Positions 1 to 10,230 of a stretch of DNA of 64,000 nucleotides are shown one piece after another (the first letter of the stretch is position 1; each line of letters begins with the position of its first letter). Source of the stretch: Maylandia zebra (taxonomy: Eukaryota > Chordata > Actinopteri > Cichliformes > Cichlidae). The position numbers and the translations under genes were made by a program. The stretch is taken from contig NC_135184.1 in NCBI RefSeq assembly GCF_041146795.1, positions 10,654,967 through 10,718,966 of the forward strand, in the 5' to 3' direction. The notes under the pieces were generated by a model, which searched no databases, had not been told where the DNA came from, and worked only from the letters and a program-made list of their open reading frames with translations.

Positions 1-948
1 TGGAAAGTAAAGCCCTCATTAGACTGGAAATAGACTGGGCAGTAAGGTGGCCTTACTTTCCCCTTAATGAGTCTCTACCGTACTGTGTCTGTCAGTTTCT
101 CAGTCGGTTTTTAAAACACCAAGAGACTCAAACGTTATGATGCTTGATTGCGGAGAATTCTTAAATTATATCTGTCATACCATTTGTGTTTTGCCAGTGT
201 ACCAGCCAAATATAACAAATCACTGAACAGAAGCTTCTTTAAAATGTGTCAAATGAAGTGATGTTAGGCGCTTGCACTGCTCGCTCAACCAGTGATGGTG
301 GTAGCAGGTGTGGGTCATTAGCTGCTGTGTCCCCTGAGTAACTGAGTGCTATTAAGTGGCAGAGGGAAGGTTGAAACAGCTGCTCAAATTGACTCTTGTC
401 TGCTTCCGTAGCTAAATGTCTGCAGTAACTATGTAACCTTTTTTTCTTTCTTGGTTTGTTTGCCTTTTTCACCAGATTGCACATTCCTGTTAGGTGAGAA
501 GGTTAAACGTCTGTCACTTATTTAAGTTATTTAAAGGCTGACCTGCTGGTTTTTGCTCCAGCTTCAAGCAAACAAAATGAGTTTTAAGTTAAATCCTTTC
601 AGATAAGGCAGGCAGAACAGGTCAGACTAAAAACTGCATTAGGAGCAGTATGTTAGGGGTTGAAGTTCTTATATCCACTGAAAGAAAACTGCAACAAGAA
701 TAAAGTAAGAAACAAGTGAAAACATAAAAGTTCCTCATGAAATGGCTTTCATTTAAAATTCTTTCATTACATTGCTCCTTATTTTTGTTTCATGTGCACG
801 TCACTTCTACATCAGCACCTTTGCTCGCTTTCTTTCACTCGCTCCCCTTCATCTTTCTGTATGAATCTCCTCACTTCCTGTTTTCCTCGGTGGCAAATGG
901 CTGCAGGCGCCCCGTTGCTCCTCTCTGACAGCTCCTTGTCGTTGGCAG
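1..948. other. No gene recognised; probable last intron of the edge gene
   Basis: I see no coding exon on either strand. The stretch is AT-rich and ends in a pyrimidine-containing acceptor (CAG at 946-948) just before a GC-rich open frame. If that open frame is a terminal exon on the plus strand, this stretch is the intron before it. Confidence 0.35.
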
Positions 949-1152
949 GACCTGCCTCGCTCTCCGGTGGCTCCGCCTCTGGATTCCTGCTTCCTGAGAC
1001 CGGCGCGCCCGGCCAACCGCCGACCCCCCTCGCGCTGGGCCGCACGCTCCCCCTCCTCCTCCCCAAAGTGGAGCGAGGGCTCGAAGAGGAGGTTCACCTT
1101 CCCGCCGCCGGGACACCGGAAGACCATCCTGGAGGGTGAGGAGCCGCCGTAA
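949..1152 (+). CDS. Candidate terminal coding exon of an upstream gene (possibly mtcl1)
   Basis: A plausible acceptor (TTGGCAG, ending at 948) is followed by an open frame of 67 codons ending in TAA at 1150-1152. The translation is Pro/Arg/Ser-rich and basic (RPARPANRRPPSRWAARSP in the middle, KRRFTFPPPGHRKTILEGEE near the end), typical of a disordered C-terminal tail of a large cytoplasmic or cytoskeletal protein. It is strongly GC-rich against AT-rich flanks, which supports coding. I do not recognise a domain. The only reason to name mtcl1 is gene order: in human, MTCL1 lies upstream of NDUFV2 in the same orientation (from memory). The rest of the gene would lie left of the window. Alternative: a chance open frame in a GC-rich patch. 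Confidence 0.4.
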   Translation, partial: DLPRSPVAPPLDSCFLRPARPANRRPPSRWAARSPSSSPKWSEGSKRRFTFPPPGHRKTILEGEEPP

Positions 1153-1408
1153 AGCCGTCCTCTACCTCCTCCTCCACCTCTGCCTAAACAGACCCAGTAC
1201 CTCAGAAAACCCCCTCCAAACATATGGACTCCCTCTAGAGGAGCCTGAGAGAGGGGTTGGGATCTAACCAGTAGCACCAGCTGACCATCAAGGAACCAGA
1301 ACCTTTTTTTTTTTTTTTAAAGAACCTGGAATGTACTGTATTTAAAGACAACATACAGAAAAATAGGTTTCCATAAGAGGTGCCTGTATACTTGAGTTAA
1401 CCATCACC

Positions 1409-1478
<70 letters not shown>

Positions 1479-2200
1479 CCTATTTTTCAGGTAAAAACTC
1501 CTCCTGTGTTTACATTTTTATTTTTCTTCATCGCTGTCCCATAAACATTCATGCAAACTTTTTTTAAATCCTTTTTTTATTTATTTTTATTTTGCCAGCC
1601 TTTAAAGCTTCACTTTACTTTTCTGTTTACCTTCAAGGAGAGGAAAGACAACAAAAACAAGGAAGCAAACAAACAAACAAACAAAAAAACAACTTCTGCT
1701 TCACCGGGTCTGAAGCGGAGACACATGATGTCATTTCTGATGCTCGTGTCCGTCTTTATTTTTACGTTGAGATGAATGTTTGACTCTGTAGACATGTAGA
1801 AGATGGGTGACAACAAACATAATAACCTTATGCATATTTGGAAGGCAGTTGTATAAATATGGGTCAAATATTTGCATGCCTTTTGAATACTAGCACTTTA
1901 GTGCATGTACATAAAGAGCTATAGTCATTTGTGATTGCTCAGCTCAGCTGTTTGGGGGAGGGGACTGTTTTGTTGTCACATGATTTGCATTGATGAAAAT
2001 AAGATGTTTTTAAGTAAATTATTGTACTTATCAGGCTGGCTTTGTACAGTTGTTACTATTGGATAGGAAAAACCTTTTCTTTTGACAAGAAAAAGGGATT
2101 GTGGAAAACATGAATGTTTTAAATGAAAAGTCTATGTCAAAAAAGTCTTAACGAGCTATAGTCCTATGTAAATACTAAATGGTAATAAATATGAATGTGT
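1153..2200 (+). other. Putative 3' UTR of the edge gene
   Basis: Non-coding sequence directly follows the stop codon at 1150-1152. It holds a long GT microsatellite and several oligo-T/oligo-A runs. The first convincing poly(A) signal is AATAAA at 2184-2189. It counts as a 3' UTR only if the exon at 949-1152 is real. Confidence 0.3.
1412..1476. repeat. (GT)n microsatellite
   Basis: A perfect alternating GT tract of about 65 bp lies within the putative 3' UTR of the edge gene. Its length suggests it is polymorphic. Confidence 0.95.
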
Positions 2201-2821
2201 ATTTCCAAGACCGCCTCTTTTCTTGTATCTCTCCATGACATACGTTAGCTGTAGCACATGATGGATTGTGCGCTGTTTCGTTAGACCCAAGTTTGCGTTC
2301 TTGGCAAACACGCCATCCTGAACCGTGTGCGTGTGGATTACGGTGCAGACCACAGGGTTACAGCGGGTCGGGGTGGGACGCACACAAGAGAGAATGCGAA
2401 TAAGAAGATTGTGTCCTCCCAGAAGTCAAATCCTCTTGCATCACGTTGTGCCATCTTACTCTTGTTTCCCAGGTTATTGTGCAAGTCAGAGACCATTACT
2501 ACTACCCCCACTAGTTTATTTAAAGGTCTGCAGGACCGAATCTGCTGTTTTACCTACCCCTGGCAGAGTCAGTCACTGTAAAGAGATTATTTTTTGGACA
2601 TTTTGCCCTTATTTAGATAGAACAGTAAAGGTCAAGCTCACTGGAGTCACACTGGGGATTCAAGCTGCTACACACCATATCTGACCCAAGTGGTGACCTC
2701 AAGAACTTGAAAAAAAGAAGAAGAAAAACAACAACAACAACACCAGCGTACCAGTTTCTTGTATGAATACTTCAGACTGACTGCAAAAGGGAGTTTCCGG
2801 CAGGACAGGATTAGAAGAGTG
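2201..2821. other. Intergenic, nothing recognised
   Basis: No coding exon is supported. The two overlapping plus-strand frames near 2325-2684 have no recognisable domain and no splice context. An A-rich CAA/GAA low-complexity patch lies at about 2709-2741. Confidence 0.4.
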
Positions 2822-3118
2822 TTTCAGAAGGACGGCTCAGGTTGATTAGTTTGGAGACTAAGTTAAAGAGGCAAGGCTAAGATGGTTTAGACATGTGCAG
2901 AGCAGGGATTGCGGTAATATTGGACAAACAATGATGAAGGTGGACCTTCCAGGCAGGAGGAAAAGAAGCCCACAAAGAAGATTCATGGAAGTAGTGAAGG
3001 GGGGCATTGAGAGGGTCGGTGTGGCAGAGGAGGATGCTAGGGATAGGGTGAGATTGAGGCAGATGAGTTACTCTGGTGAGTCGGAAAGGAAGGAGCTGAG
3101 AGAAGAAGAAGAAGACTA
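2822..3118 (+). mobile_element. RTE/BovB-type LINE, 3' fragment
   Basis: The plus-strand frame reads as the C-terminal tail of an RTE/BovB-type reverse transcriptase: a basic VDLPGRRKR segment, then RRFMEVVKGGIERVGVAEED and ARDRVRLRQM. This is the conserved region following the RT domain in that clade. It ends in a GAA-rich tail (about 3102-3116), as these elements do. The 5' part, including the endonuclease and the RT catalytic core, is absent, so this is a dead 5'-truncated copy. Confidence 0.7.
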
Positions 3119-3275
3119 AGAGCAGTTCAGGCCTTAAGATAGTTTCCTTGTGTGTGTGTGTGTAACCCATCCTTATGGGCAAAAAACTCAAGTCAGGGGT
3201 GTAGACACTCTGAGGGAGAGGAGTGCCAGCAGAGGCCACTAGTATTTAGCACTAGTTTACAGATATGTGTTTCTA

Positions 3276-3490
3276 CACACTCAGAAATTAAAGTACAGAA
3301 ATGTACCTATAAGGGTACAATGGCTTGTCACTGGGGTGGTACCCTCTAAGGTACCGTTCTGTACCCTAAACTGTGGGTACTGATTTGTACCCTTGTAATT
3401 TGTACCTTTTACACGTCAAACCTGTACTTTAAAGGGCAAAGTTGTACCCTTAGTATAAAGTACAAAAAAGAACCCTTAAAAGGAGTACAA
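3276..3490. repeat. Left terminal and subterminal GTAC repeats
   Basis: After the terminal motif, GTAC occurs 13 times between 3293 and 3488, mostly as GTACC or GGTAC with irregular spacing. The matching right-hand array lies at 6966-7160. Such arrays at transposon ends usually bind the transposase. Confidence 0.65.
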
Positions 3491-3603
3491 AAATGTCTTT
3501 CTAAAGGTTCAGTATCTACACACAGATTTCCTATATTTTTCCTCTCAAGATTTGAAAAATTGAAGATACAAAGTCAAAAATACTTGTCACATTTATTACC
3601 TTC

Positions 3604-3985
3604 TTAAATACATTGCTTAACTGTTACATACAAACTGTTATCAACACAGTATGTGTCATAAGCTGCAACATCAATTTCCTGTCCAGGTTTTAGCAACGTC
3701 CATTCACTATCAACTCTAACACTGTATGAATGAAAATGGTTGTCATATAACAGAGGAATGAGAATTTTTCCACAAAAGACCCACATTGTGTCAATATTAA
3801 CACAACACCTGTTCTCTGTGTTTCCTATACACATGTCGTCTGAAAGATTCATATTTTTTGAAGCAAGAACAGCAGTCACTGAGTCCACAGGTTATATCAA
3901 AATTGGCATCACCTATGTGCTGAATAAGCTTTGTCAAACTAAAGGTTCTTCTGCCACATTTGGAGCACTGATATGGCTGAGGCAT
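3604..3985 (-). pseudogene. C2H2 zinc-finger protein remnant, internally deleted and frameshifted
   Basis: An ATG at 3983-3985 opens a 62-residue frame ending at 3797. It carries two C2H2-like fingers: a YQCSKC start with a later QHIGD, then CGLSDC followed by RRHVYRKH. A second minus-strand frame (3604-3888) then encodes a tail with HFHSYSVRVDSEW and a final YVTVKQC. As I recall, fish genomes hold many large multicopy proteins with this kind of finger at the N-terminus and an HFHSY-type tail at the C-terminus. The most economical reading is a copy in which the middle was deleted and the frame lost. The start lies 6 bp after the stop of the SAM-domain gene on the same strand. It may be the remnant of the element's own mobility protein; that is inference. 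Confidence 0.55.
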
Positions 3986-3990
3986 GGTGG

Positions 3991-6743
3991 TCAATACAGA
4001 AGATTTATTTGTCTGGTGACTGTGATTGGTAGAGGCCGGTCCTCACCCTCATCTATTTTCACAATGTACTTTTGGAGAAAAATCAGGGTGTTCTTCAGAT
4101 GTTTTGGGTAAGCAAGGTTGAAGACAAAATACAAGCAGAAAGAAGAGATGATTGCTTCAAAAATACACGAGCTTCTGCACACTTCACTGCCATCCAACTT
4201 CACAATGTTTGGAGCGCTTCTGGAGAACACTGGTTTCCAGTCTTCATAAAGTAGCTGAACAGTTGGATAGGGGGTTTTAGGATAAACCTTTGAAGTCAAA
4301 AGAGAAGGTAGAGGAAAGCAATATCTTAGTCTCTTAACAAAATATACATTTGTTTTCCTTTTATATAGACTAAATATTTTAATACACACACCTCTCCAAG
4401 TATGACAAAGAGATCCAGTTTCTCCTTGAAGACGTATGGCAGGAATAAAAGTGCAGCCCTTGTGTCAAGATCTGCCAAAAAAAACAACAAAACACAAGAT
4501 CACCCATGCATTTTATCTGGCATTTCCAGTTACCTATAAAAATTATATAAAATGGAAGCCTTGAAGTTAAAAAAAAAAAAAAAAAAAAAAAGCAAATACC
4601 TGGTAGGTCATCAGTGAGAGCCTCCTCTCTTGCATCAAGGTAGAGCTGGTAGAGTGGGGTTTTCCCTTGTGTAAGGTCAATCACCTTTGCTGCAACACAT
4701 GAGAGTCCTTCACGAAATCGCTGGCTTACATTACCCGTTGTTGGTTAATTAATTTTCAGTACAAAATAACAGTGTATGAAAATGAAATAATCTAAAGTTG
4801 ATATTAATTATGTATGGTGCTGCATAATTATTTTTTTATAGAATTTAACAACAATACTGTAAGAAGTTACATGAACATAAAAAAAAAGGAAAGAGGGACA
4901 GATGAAGAAAACAAGGTCAAGGGCAAATAAAATTTACTACTATAAACATGTTAAATGTGACAGCTATTTCCAAGTTCAATTCAGCTTTCTGACTTACACC
5001 AGTAGGCATCCCTAAGAAGGGGTACTTCTTCAACACATCCTCCACAGGCATACCATTTGCAATTTCTTTCTGCCGCCAAGCAAACGTTTGCTGCATATGG
5101 TTATGAACCACCATGGTATCTGGTTGCATCTTCTGATATTGGCACTGTAAGACCTTTAAGTGGGCGTCTATGGATAATAAATCCTCTCCTTGGACGCATG
5201 GTCCCTTGAAAGAAAGCAAGAGTGAGAAGAGAAAGTCAAAACAGATTAGAAACCCAACATAAGACTAAATATACAATTAGAGCTGACACGATCTGTGCAT
5301 CACAAAGAACTGGTATCGGTTAAAGTCTCAAAGTATTTTCATTGCTGTGAAAACAGTTAAGTGTTTGTTTTTATTGCATGAATTGAAGTATAAAACACTA
5401 CAGTAACAATACATATGGTAGAAACAATGATCATATTAACTAAATCCTAAAAGTGCATAACGGCCAACATGTATGTTTCAGACATACTAACTTCATTATA
5501 AATAAGAAAATACCTTATTGAAGTTGACGAAGTAGATGGTTGCCAGTCTTCTGGAGAGACAGTCTGTAGAGTCAGCGTCACTGAAGATTCCTTCATCCTT
5601 GACACAAATTGGTTGAATTTAACCTGCTTTTTGAAGGATCCTTGGAAAAGGTATGCAACCATAGTCTCAGTAAGACCGCAGTCAACTGTGTCACCATCAA
5701 CCTCATTGTCTGCAAGATAAATGGTAGTACAAACTCTAAATTCCATGTAAGAATATTTATCACCACATTTTTACATGGGTAAAAACCGTATATCACACAC
5801 ATTAAAACCTTTTGTAATACTTCTTTCAGTTCAAAGAAATATTCATTAAAAAAAATAAGTAAATTAAATAAAATAAACCAAATCTTTAGAGTGAATCCTC
5901 TCGATATGCAAAGTTTTCATTTTTAAATTTCGATGTTTGTTTGGGACTACTGGACACAGGAGAGCAGAGTCTGAGCATGCTTTTGTGCCCTTTCAAGTTT
6001 GGAAGAAAAAAAAAAGACTAGAATGCTGTAATTTGTTAATATTCACTACTAAGGTGACTCCTTTCTCCAGATTTCCGACAGTTTCTGCCGTCTGTTCTTT
6101 CAGACCGATTACTTATAGCGATAACACCCGGAGGACCGTATTACAAGCTCAGATTACATGCTGAAAAAGTTCCCACATTGCTTAAAACGCGACTATCAAA
6201 CCCCAGCTGCGACACCCTTGTTATATTTTAAACAAGTGCGGCGTCAAGATATTTCCTTTAGACGTTATATTCAGCCGCCCATGTGTGTTGATGGCCTTGG
6301 AATGGATGTAAAAACGTGATTTTATTAAACCATTAATACACTAACGGTAAACTGCATTCAGCTACCAGGGAATCAAATTTTGCGCCGTTCCGCTGCGCAG
6401 GGGTTACCGAACCTATAGACTGTGGCTGAACCACATATATAAGTTCAAACTTATACAAATACTATGTGTACACATTTTTCATTTTTCAGAACTGTGACCT
6501 CAACTTTACACATGAAACATTTGTAAAAACGTTTGTAAAAAGACATAATTTGAGCTAAGAGAGTGCCGAAACTAGCTAAATTGCTAATATACGTTAAGCT
6601 AGGCTAAACCAATAATTAGTAATTATGCTACATTTTTCTTTAAATAAAACTTACCTCTGAAACGCTGAGCTTCAGCTTCGGTGACATCTAAGCCCCACTC
6701 TTGTATTTTTGTTAAGAGTTCCTCGGACAAGTTCGTAATTCAT
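3991..6743 (-). pseudogene. SAM-domain protein gene (fish SAMD3-like family), decayed
   Basis: Six blocks with splice-like borders lie on the minus strand: 6655-6743, 5514-5709, 5000-5204, 4600-4689, 4392-4471 and 3991-4287 (stop at 3991-3993). Blocks 1-2 encode a SAM-like domain (EELLTKIQEWGLDVTEAEA; then DNEVDGDTV, LTETMVAYLF, FVSRMKES). Block 3 holds the family signature HNHMQQTFAWRQKEI and VLKKYPFLGMP. Blocks 4-6 are LTQGKTPLYQLYLDAREEAL, FLPYVFKEKLDLFVILGE and a hydrophobic C-terminus. From memory this matches a multicopy fish family annotated as SAMD3-like. Defects: the only nearby ATG (6743) is out of frame with the SAM block, and the join of blocks 2 and 3 is out of phase and leads to a stop. 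It therefore probably makes no full protein. Function is unknown; it travels inside a DNA element. Confidence 0.6.
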
Positions 6744-6959
6744 CTCCCTCCGTTGATAAAACAAAATGGCACCTGCTGCATTTACAGAAAGTTCTAGAAT
6801 CCACCAGCTATTCGTTGAGTTTCTTCTTCTACTTTTTGTTTGATGTTGTGAGGATGGGCTCAACTCGCACTCCGAGTTCAATAAGGGTGCTTTTTTTTAA
6901 GGGTGCTTTTTGTCAAAAATAATAAAAATAAAAAAACTCTAATCAAAAAGTGCTTAATC

Positions 6960-7160
6960 AACCTGTACTTTATCTTTTGAAAGAATGGGTACAAATAAGT
7001 ACTTTTCACAATTAAGGAACATGTATGTACCTTTCAGACACTAAAAAAGGTACAGATAGTTACCCCGAGGTCCAATATTTGTCCTTAGACTGTATTAATG
7101 TCATTTTTGTACCTTGGGGCACAGTAATGTACCCCTTCCGTACCCCTATTTCTGACTGTG
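6960..7160. repeat. Right terminal and subterminal GTAC repeats
   Basis: GTAC occurs eight times between 6966 and 7143, with a ninth overlapping the right boundary. The minus-strand end starts CACAGTCAGAAAT, mirroring the left end at 3276. Confidence 0.6.
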
Positions 7161-7162
7161 TA

Positions 7163-8061
7163 CACCATTATAACTTATGGATGTAATTGACTCATCAGGT
7201 TAGTTAGAGTTAGCAGACAGCAGTAGCTTCAGGTTTAAACAAAGCATGAGGCTGAATTCACCAACCTATAGCCTGTATTATTAAAGCAGGAGTTCACCAA
7301 CACACCGACCCCTCTGAAAGCAGCTGACTTCCTTTTATGCTCTACCTGCCTCAGGTGAGTATCTGGATAACCAAATGAGAAACTAAATATCTACATTAAC
7401 CAGGTCCAACTAAAAAATAAAGAATAAACACAAAGAACTGATATTTACATATATTTCTAAAAAGAATTGAGCAGCACATATGGTTACTAGAAATACCCTG
7501 ACTAAACTCACCTAACCTGTAAATTCAGTTTTGCTAAAGGGGCTCTTAAGTAATTTATTTTGCTCCACATCCTGCTATGGAAGCAAACAGGAAGCCAGGA
7601 TAACAATTATATTAAAACACAAGCAGAATTTATGTTGTGAACAGTCCTAATTAAGGTTTTCTTTTCAACACAGGCCTGTGCTTTTCCCTCACATTCCATA
7701 GACGGGATGGATAATACTCCCAAAATTCTCTCGATGTAACATCCCTAAATAATAAATGTACGTTTTTTCATTAAGTGTCCAGTATCACCTATTCATAAAC
7801 TGGTGAAATGTTGGTAGATGTAAGGGGGAGCTCTGGTTTCTCATTATATTTATATACTCCACATCCAAATATGCTGACCTCCGGGTCCGGTCCACATTTG
7901 TCTGGGGCATCCATTTACAGTTTAAACAAGCAGAACCAAAGCGCAAATGACCTAAATGAGAGTGAGAAGGAAGAAAATGTTTGTGTTAATTGAACTGAAT
8001 ACTCAGTTTTCTCAGTTTTGATGGGTCTGCGCTCCATCAAGTCAAATTGTTTGGTTATTAT
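7163..8061. other. Intergenic, nothing recognised
   Basis: AT-rich non-coding sequence. The short plus-strand frame near 7808-7993 has no recognisable domain. Confidence 0.4.
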
Positions 8062-8666
8062 TGTCATGGTCCGGGTGTGTGCCAGTGTGTCTCCCTCCGA
8101 GCCGGCGTCTCCACCCCGGGGAGGGGTCTCAGTGTTTTTGCTGATCGCTTACACCTGTGGGTAATTTAGCCGGGGACTCATAAGGCCAGCGTACTCAATC
8201 TCTCTTCGCCAGATTCTCTGCTAACATCACTACACCCAACTGTCAACCCCTGTCGAAGAGCTCCTACTTGGATGCTGGACCATCTGGCAGTCCCACAGGC
8301 TATTACCCGAATTACCTACCTGCCTCTCTGCCTCCACGCCAGGAGTTTTTTGGATTTCACACCCGGACTACTCACCCCTCTACGTCATCTCCGACCTCCT
8401 TTGGCAAGTACGCAGTACGAAGGAGGATTCTGAACCAGCAACATATTCATATGTCTCCTAATCCGTATCTGAACATCTGCACTCTCTGACCCGGACCAGA
8501 TCATTACTTAGTTTCAGTGGTGGAACGTCGTATTTGTCTACTCTCACCTTTTTGTTTATGAATATTTGTGGAAACATTAAACATTATTCTTAAAATCTAC
8601 TTAAGAGCTGTTCGGCGTCCTGCGTTTGAGTCCTGTCACTCGTCCAAAACGGTCTCGGCCGTAACA
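8062..8666. mobile_element. Solo LTR of an LTR retrotransposon (605 bp)
   Basis: It starts TGTCATGGTCCGG and ends GGCCGTAACA, the TG...CA rule for LTRs. The 5-bp flanks are ATTAT (left) and GTTAT (right), a target duplication with one mismatch. There is no internal gag/pol and no second LTR nearby, so it is a solo LTR left by recombination. It is GC-richer than its flanks at the 5' end and has an A/T-rich patch near 8570-8590 that could be the polyadenylation region. Confidence 0.65.
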
Positions 8667-9875
8667 GTTATATTAAAATTACATGTTGGGTACCTGAAAA
8701 TAATTGTTACTAACTAAAACTTTAACATTAAGATAACCTGAAATTTTCACCTATGGATGGCAGAAAATTGTTTTTATTTTTGTTATTTTCAGTGACAGAA
8801 ACAAGCTTCCATACATTAAAGACACAGGACCTAACCCCATTTAACAAAATATATAAATGAGAAAAAAAAAGTATTAGAATTTCAGGAATGTTTAACAAAC
8901 AGGGTAAAAATAGCTTTGGGTCTTTGTGGCTCTAGTAATCTTCTCAAATGTCACTCTGGCTTATTCCTAAAATTTTGTTAATTAGCCTGGTAGTTTGTTT
9001 TTTAGTTTGCTATCATCTTATGAAAAGTGATCAGGAAACGTGTTTATTGTCAGCGATAAAACATCTCTGCATGATGTCATAGGGACCCTAATGTGGTCTG
9101 CTGAGGCACACAGCTCTGGCTTGGAACCAAGAAGCCCCACCCACCTGCTATTCAAGCCTTTTACCTGCTCACGAGGGGGAGCCAATCAGTAATAAGACCC
9201 TTTAAGTGGTGTTAAAGGGAGAGGACTTAAAACAGCTACTTTTAAACATTGGGGAGGCTGCACTGAGAATCATGCAAAGCTACCCTAGAGTCCTACAATA
9301 CAAACATGGAGCTGGAAATGTGCCTAATAGTTCCCTGTACAGTGCAACGGGCTCTTTAAAGTACTTGACTGGCAGCTAATACAGACAAAGGTCCTCTTTC
9401 TTCTCTTGTTTATTTGACTACTTTTCAATGTTTTAATTCCAAACAAACAAAGTTCAAGAATTTAATCTCTAAACTGAATTTTATTTATTTATTTTTTAAA
9501 CTGGAAAACACTGGGCTTTTATTGGCTCAGAGGGACAGCGTATGATGGTGGCAGAGAGGGGAAAGAGAGAGTGATGAAGAGGCAGAAGCAGAGAGCTGAA
9601 GGCCTCCGTATACCTTTCACTGAGTTATAAGAATGAATAATTAAAGCGTCCCGGCTGCACGCTGGGAGCTGCTGATGGCACTGAGTGGGTCAGCGGCTGG
9701 AAGGAGAAGATGCTCTTCTTTTACTTCCATCCACCCGAGAGGAATCCACCACAGCTGAATAATTTACTCCAGCCCTGAAGTCCCTGCTGAAACACAGACA
9801 CGCTGCTAAACACCGGCCACGGCAAGAAGGGTGTGACCTCTGCAAAATACAAGTAACACCCAAATACAGTACATA
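8667..9875. other. Intergenic; possible conserved non-coding block
   Basis: No coding exon is seen. The part from about 9490 to 9760 is GC-balanced, free of recognised repeats, and contains a CCAAT box read on the minus strand (ATTGG near 9520) and AT-rich homeodomain-like cores (GAATAATTAAAG near 9636). Confidence 0.35.
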
Positions 9876-10230
9876 TAGAATAGAATAGAATTAGAATTCA
9901 ACTTTATTGTCATTGCACATGCACAGGTACAGGGCAACGAAATGCAGTTTGCATCCATCCAGAAGTGCTTTAGTGATATAGATATATTACAATATATATT
10001 AGCAATAATATAGATATGTGAGTATATTACAGAAATGGGTCTATTATGGTATGTTATAATGTACACGGTATGAAGTATGTTGTGAATATTCTATAACTAT
10101 AAGTATGTACAGGCTGTAGTGAGTACAAGCTATGTACAGGATATGAACAGGATATAAATATGAAAAACTATACAGAATATGAAATAAATAACTTTACAGA
10201 ATCTGGGATATACAGCTATACATATACATA
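9876..10230. repeat. Interspersed repeat, likely LINE-derived tail
   Basis: A short TAGAA tandem (about 9876-9895) is followed by AACTTTATTGTCATTGCAC and GGGCAACGAAATGCAGTTTG, sequence I recognise as a common fish interspersed repeat. It continues into a degenerate AT-rich stretch with repeated GTACAGG. The family and the right border are uncertain. Confidence 0.45.

Larger units (their letters stand above)
3276..7160 (-). mobile_element. TA-flanked 3.9-kb DNA element carrying SAM and zinc-finger genes
   Basis: The two ends are imperfect inverted copies: CACACTCAGAAAT reading inward from 3276, and CACAGTCAGAAAT reading inward from 7160 on the minus strand. Both are flanked by TA (3274-3275 and 7161-7162), consistent with a 2-bp target duplication. 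Both subterminal regions are packed with GTAC. Inside, on the minus strand, are a broken SAM-domain gene and a broken C2H2-type gene. No DDE or other known transposase domain is recognised, so I cannot assign a superfamily. The orientation given is that of the cargo genes. The boundary call rests on one pair of ends only. Confidence 0.6.

Noticed and set aside
812-1277. Several overlapping minus-strand frames
   Set aside because: Shadows of the GC-rich plus-strand exon; no domain or splice signals of their own.
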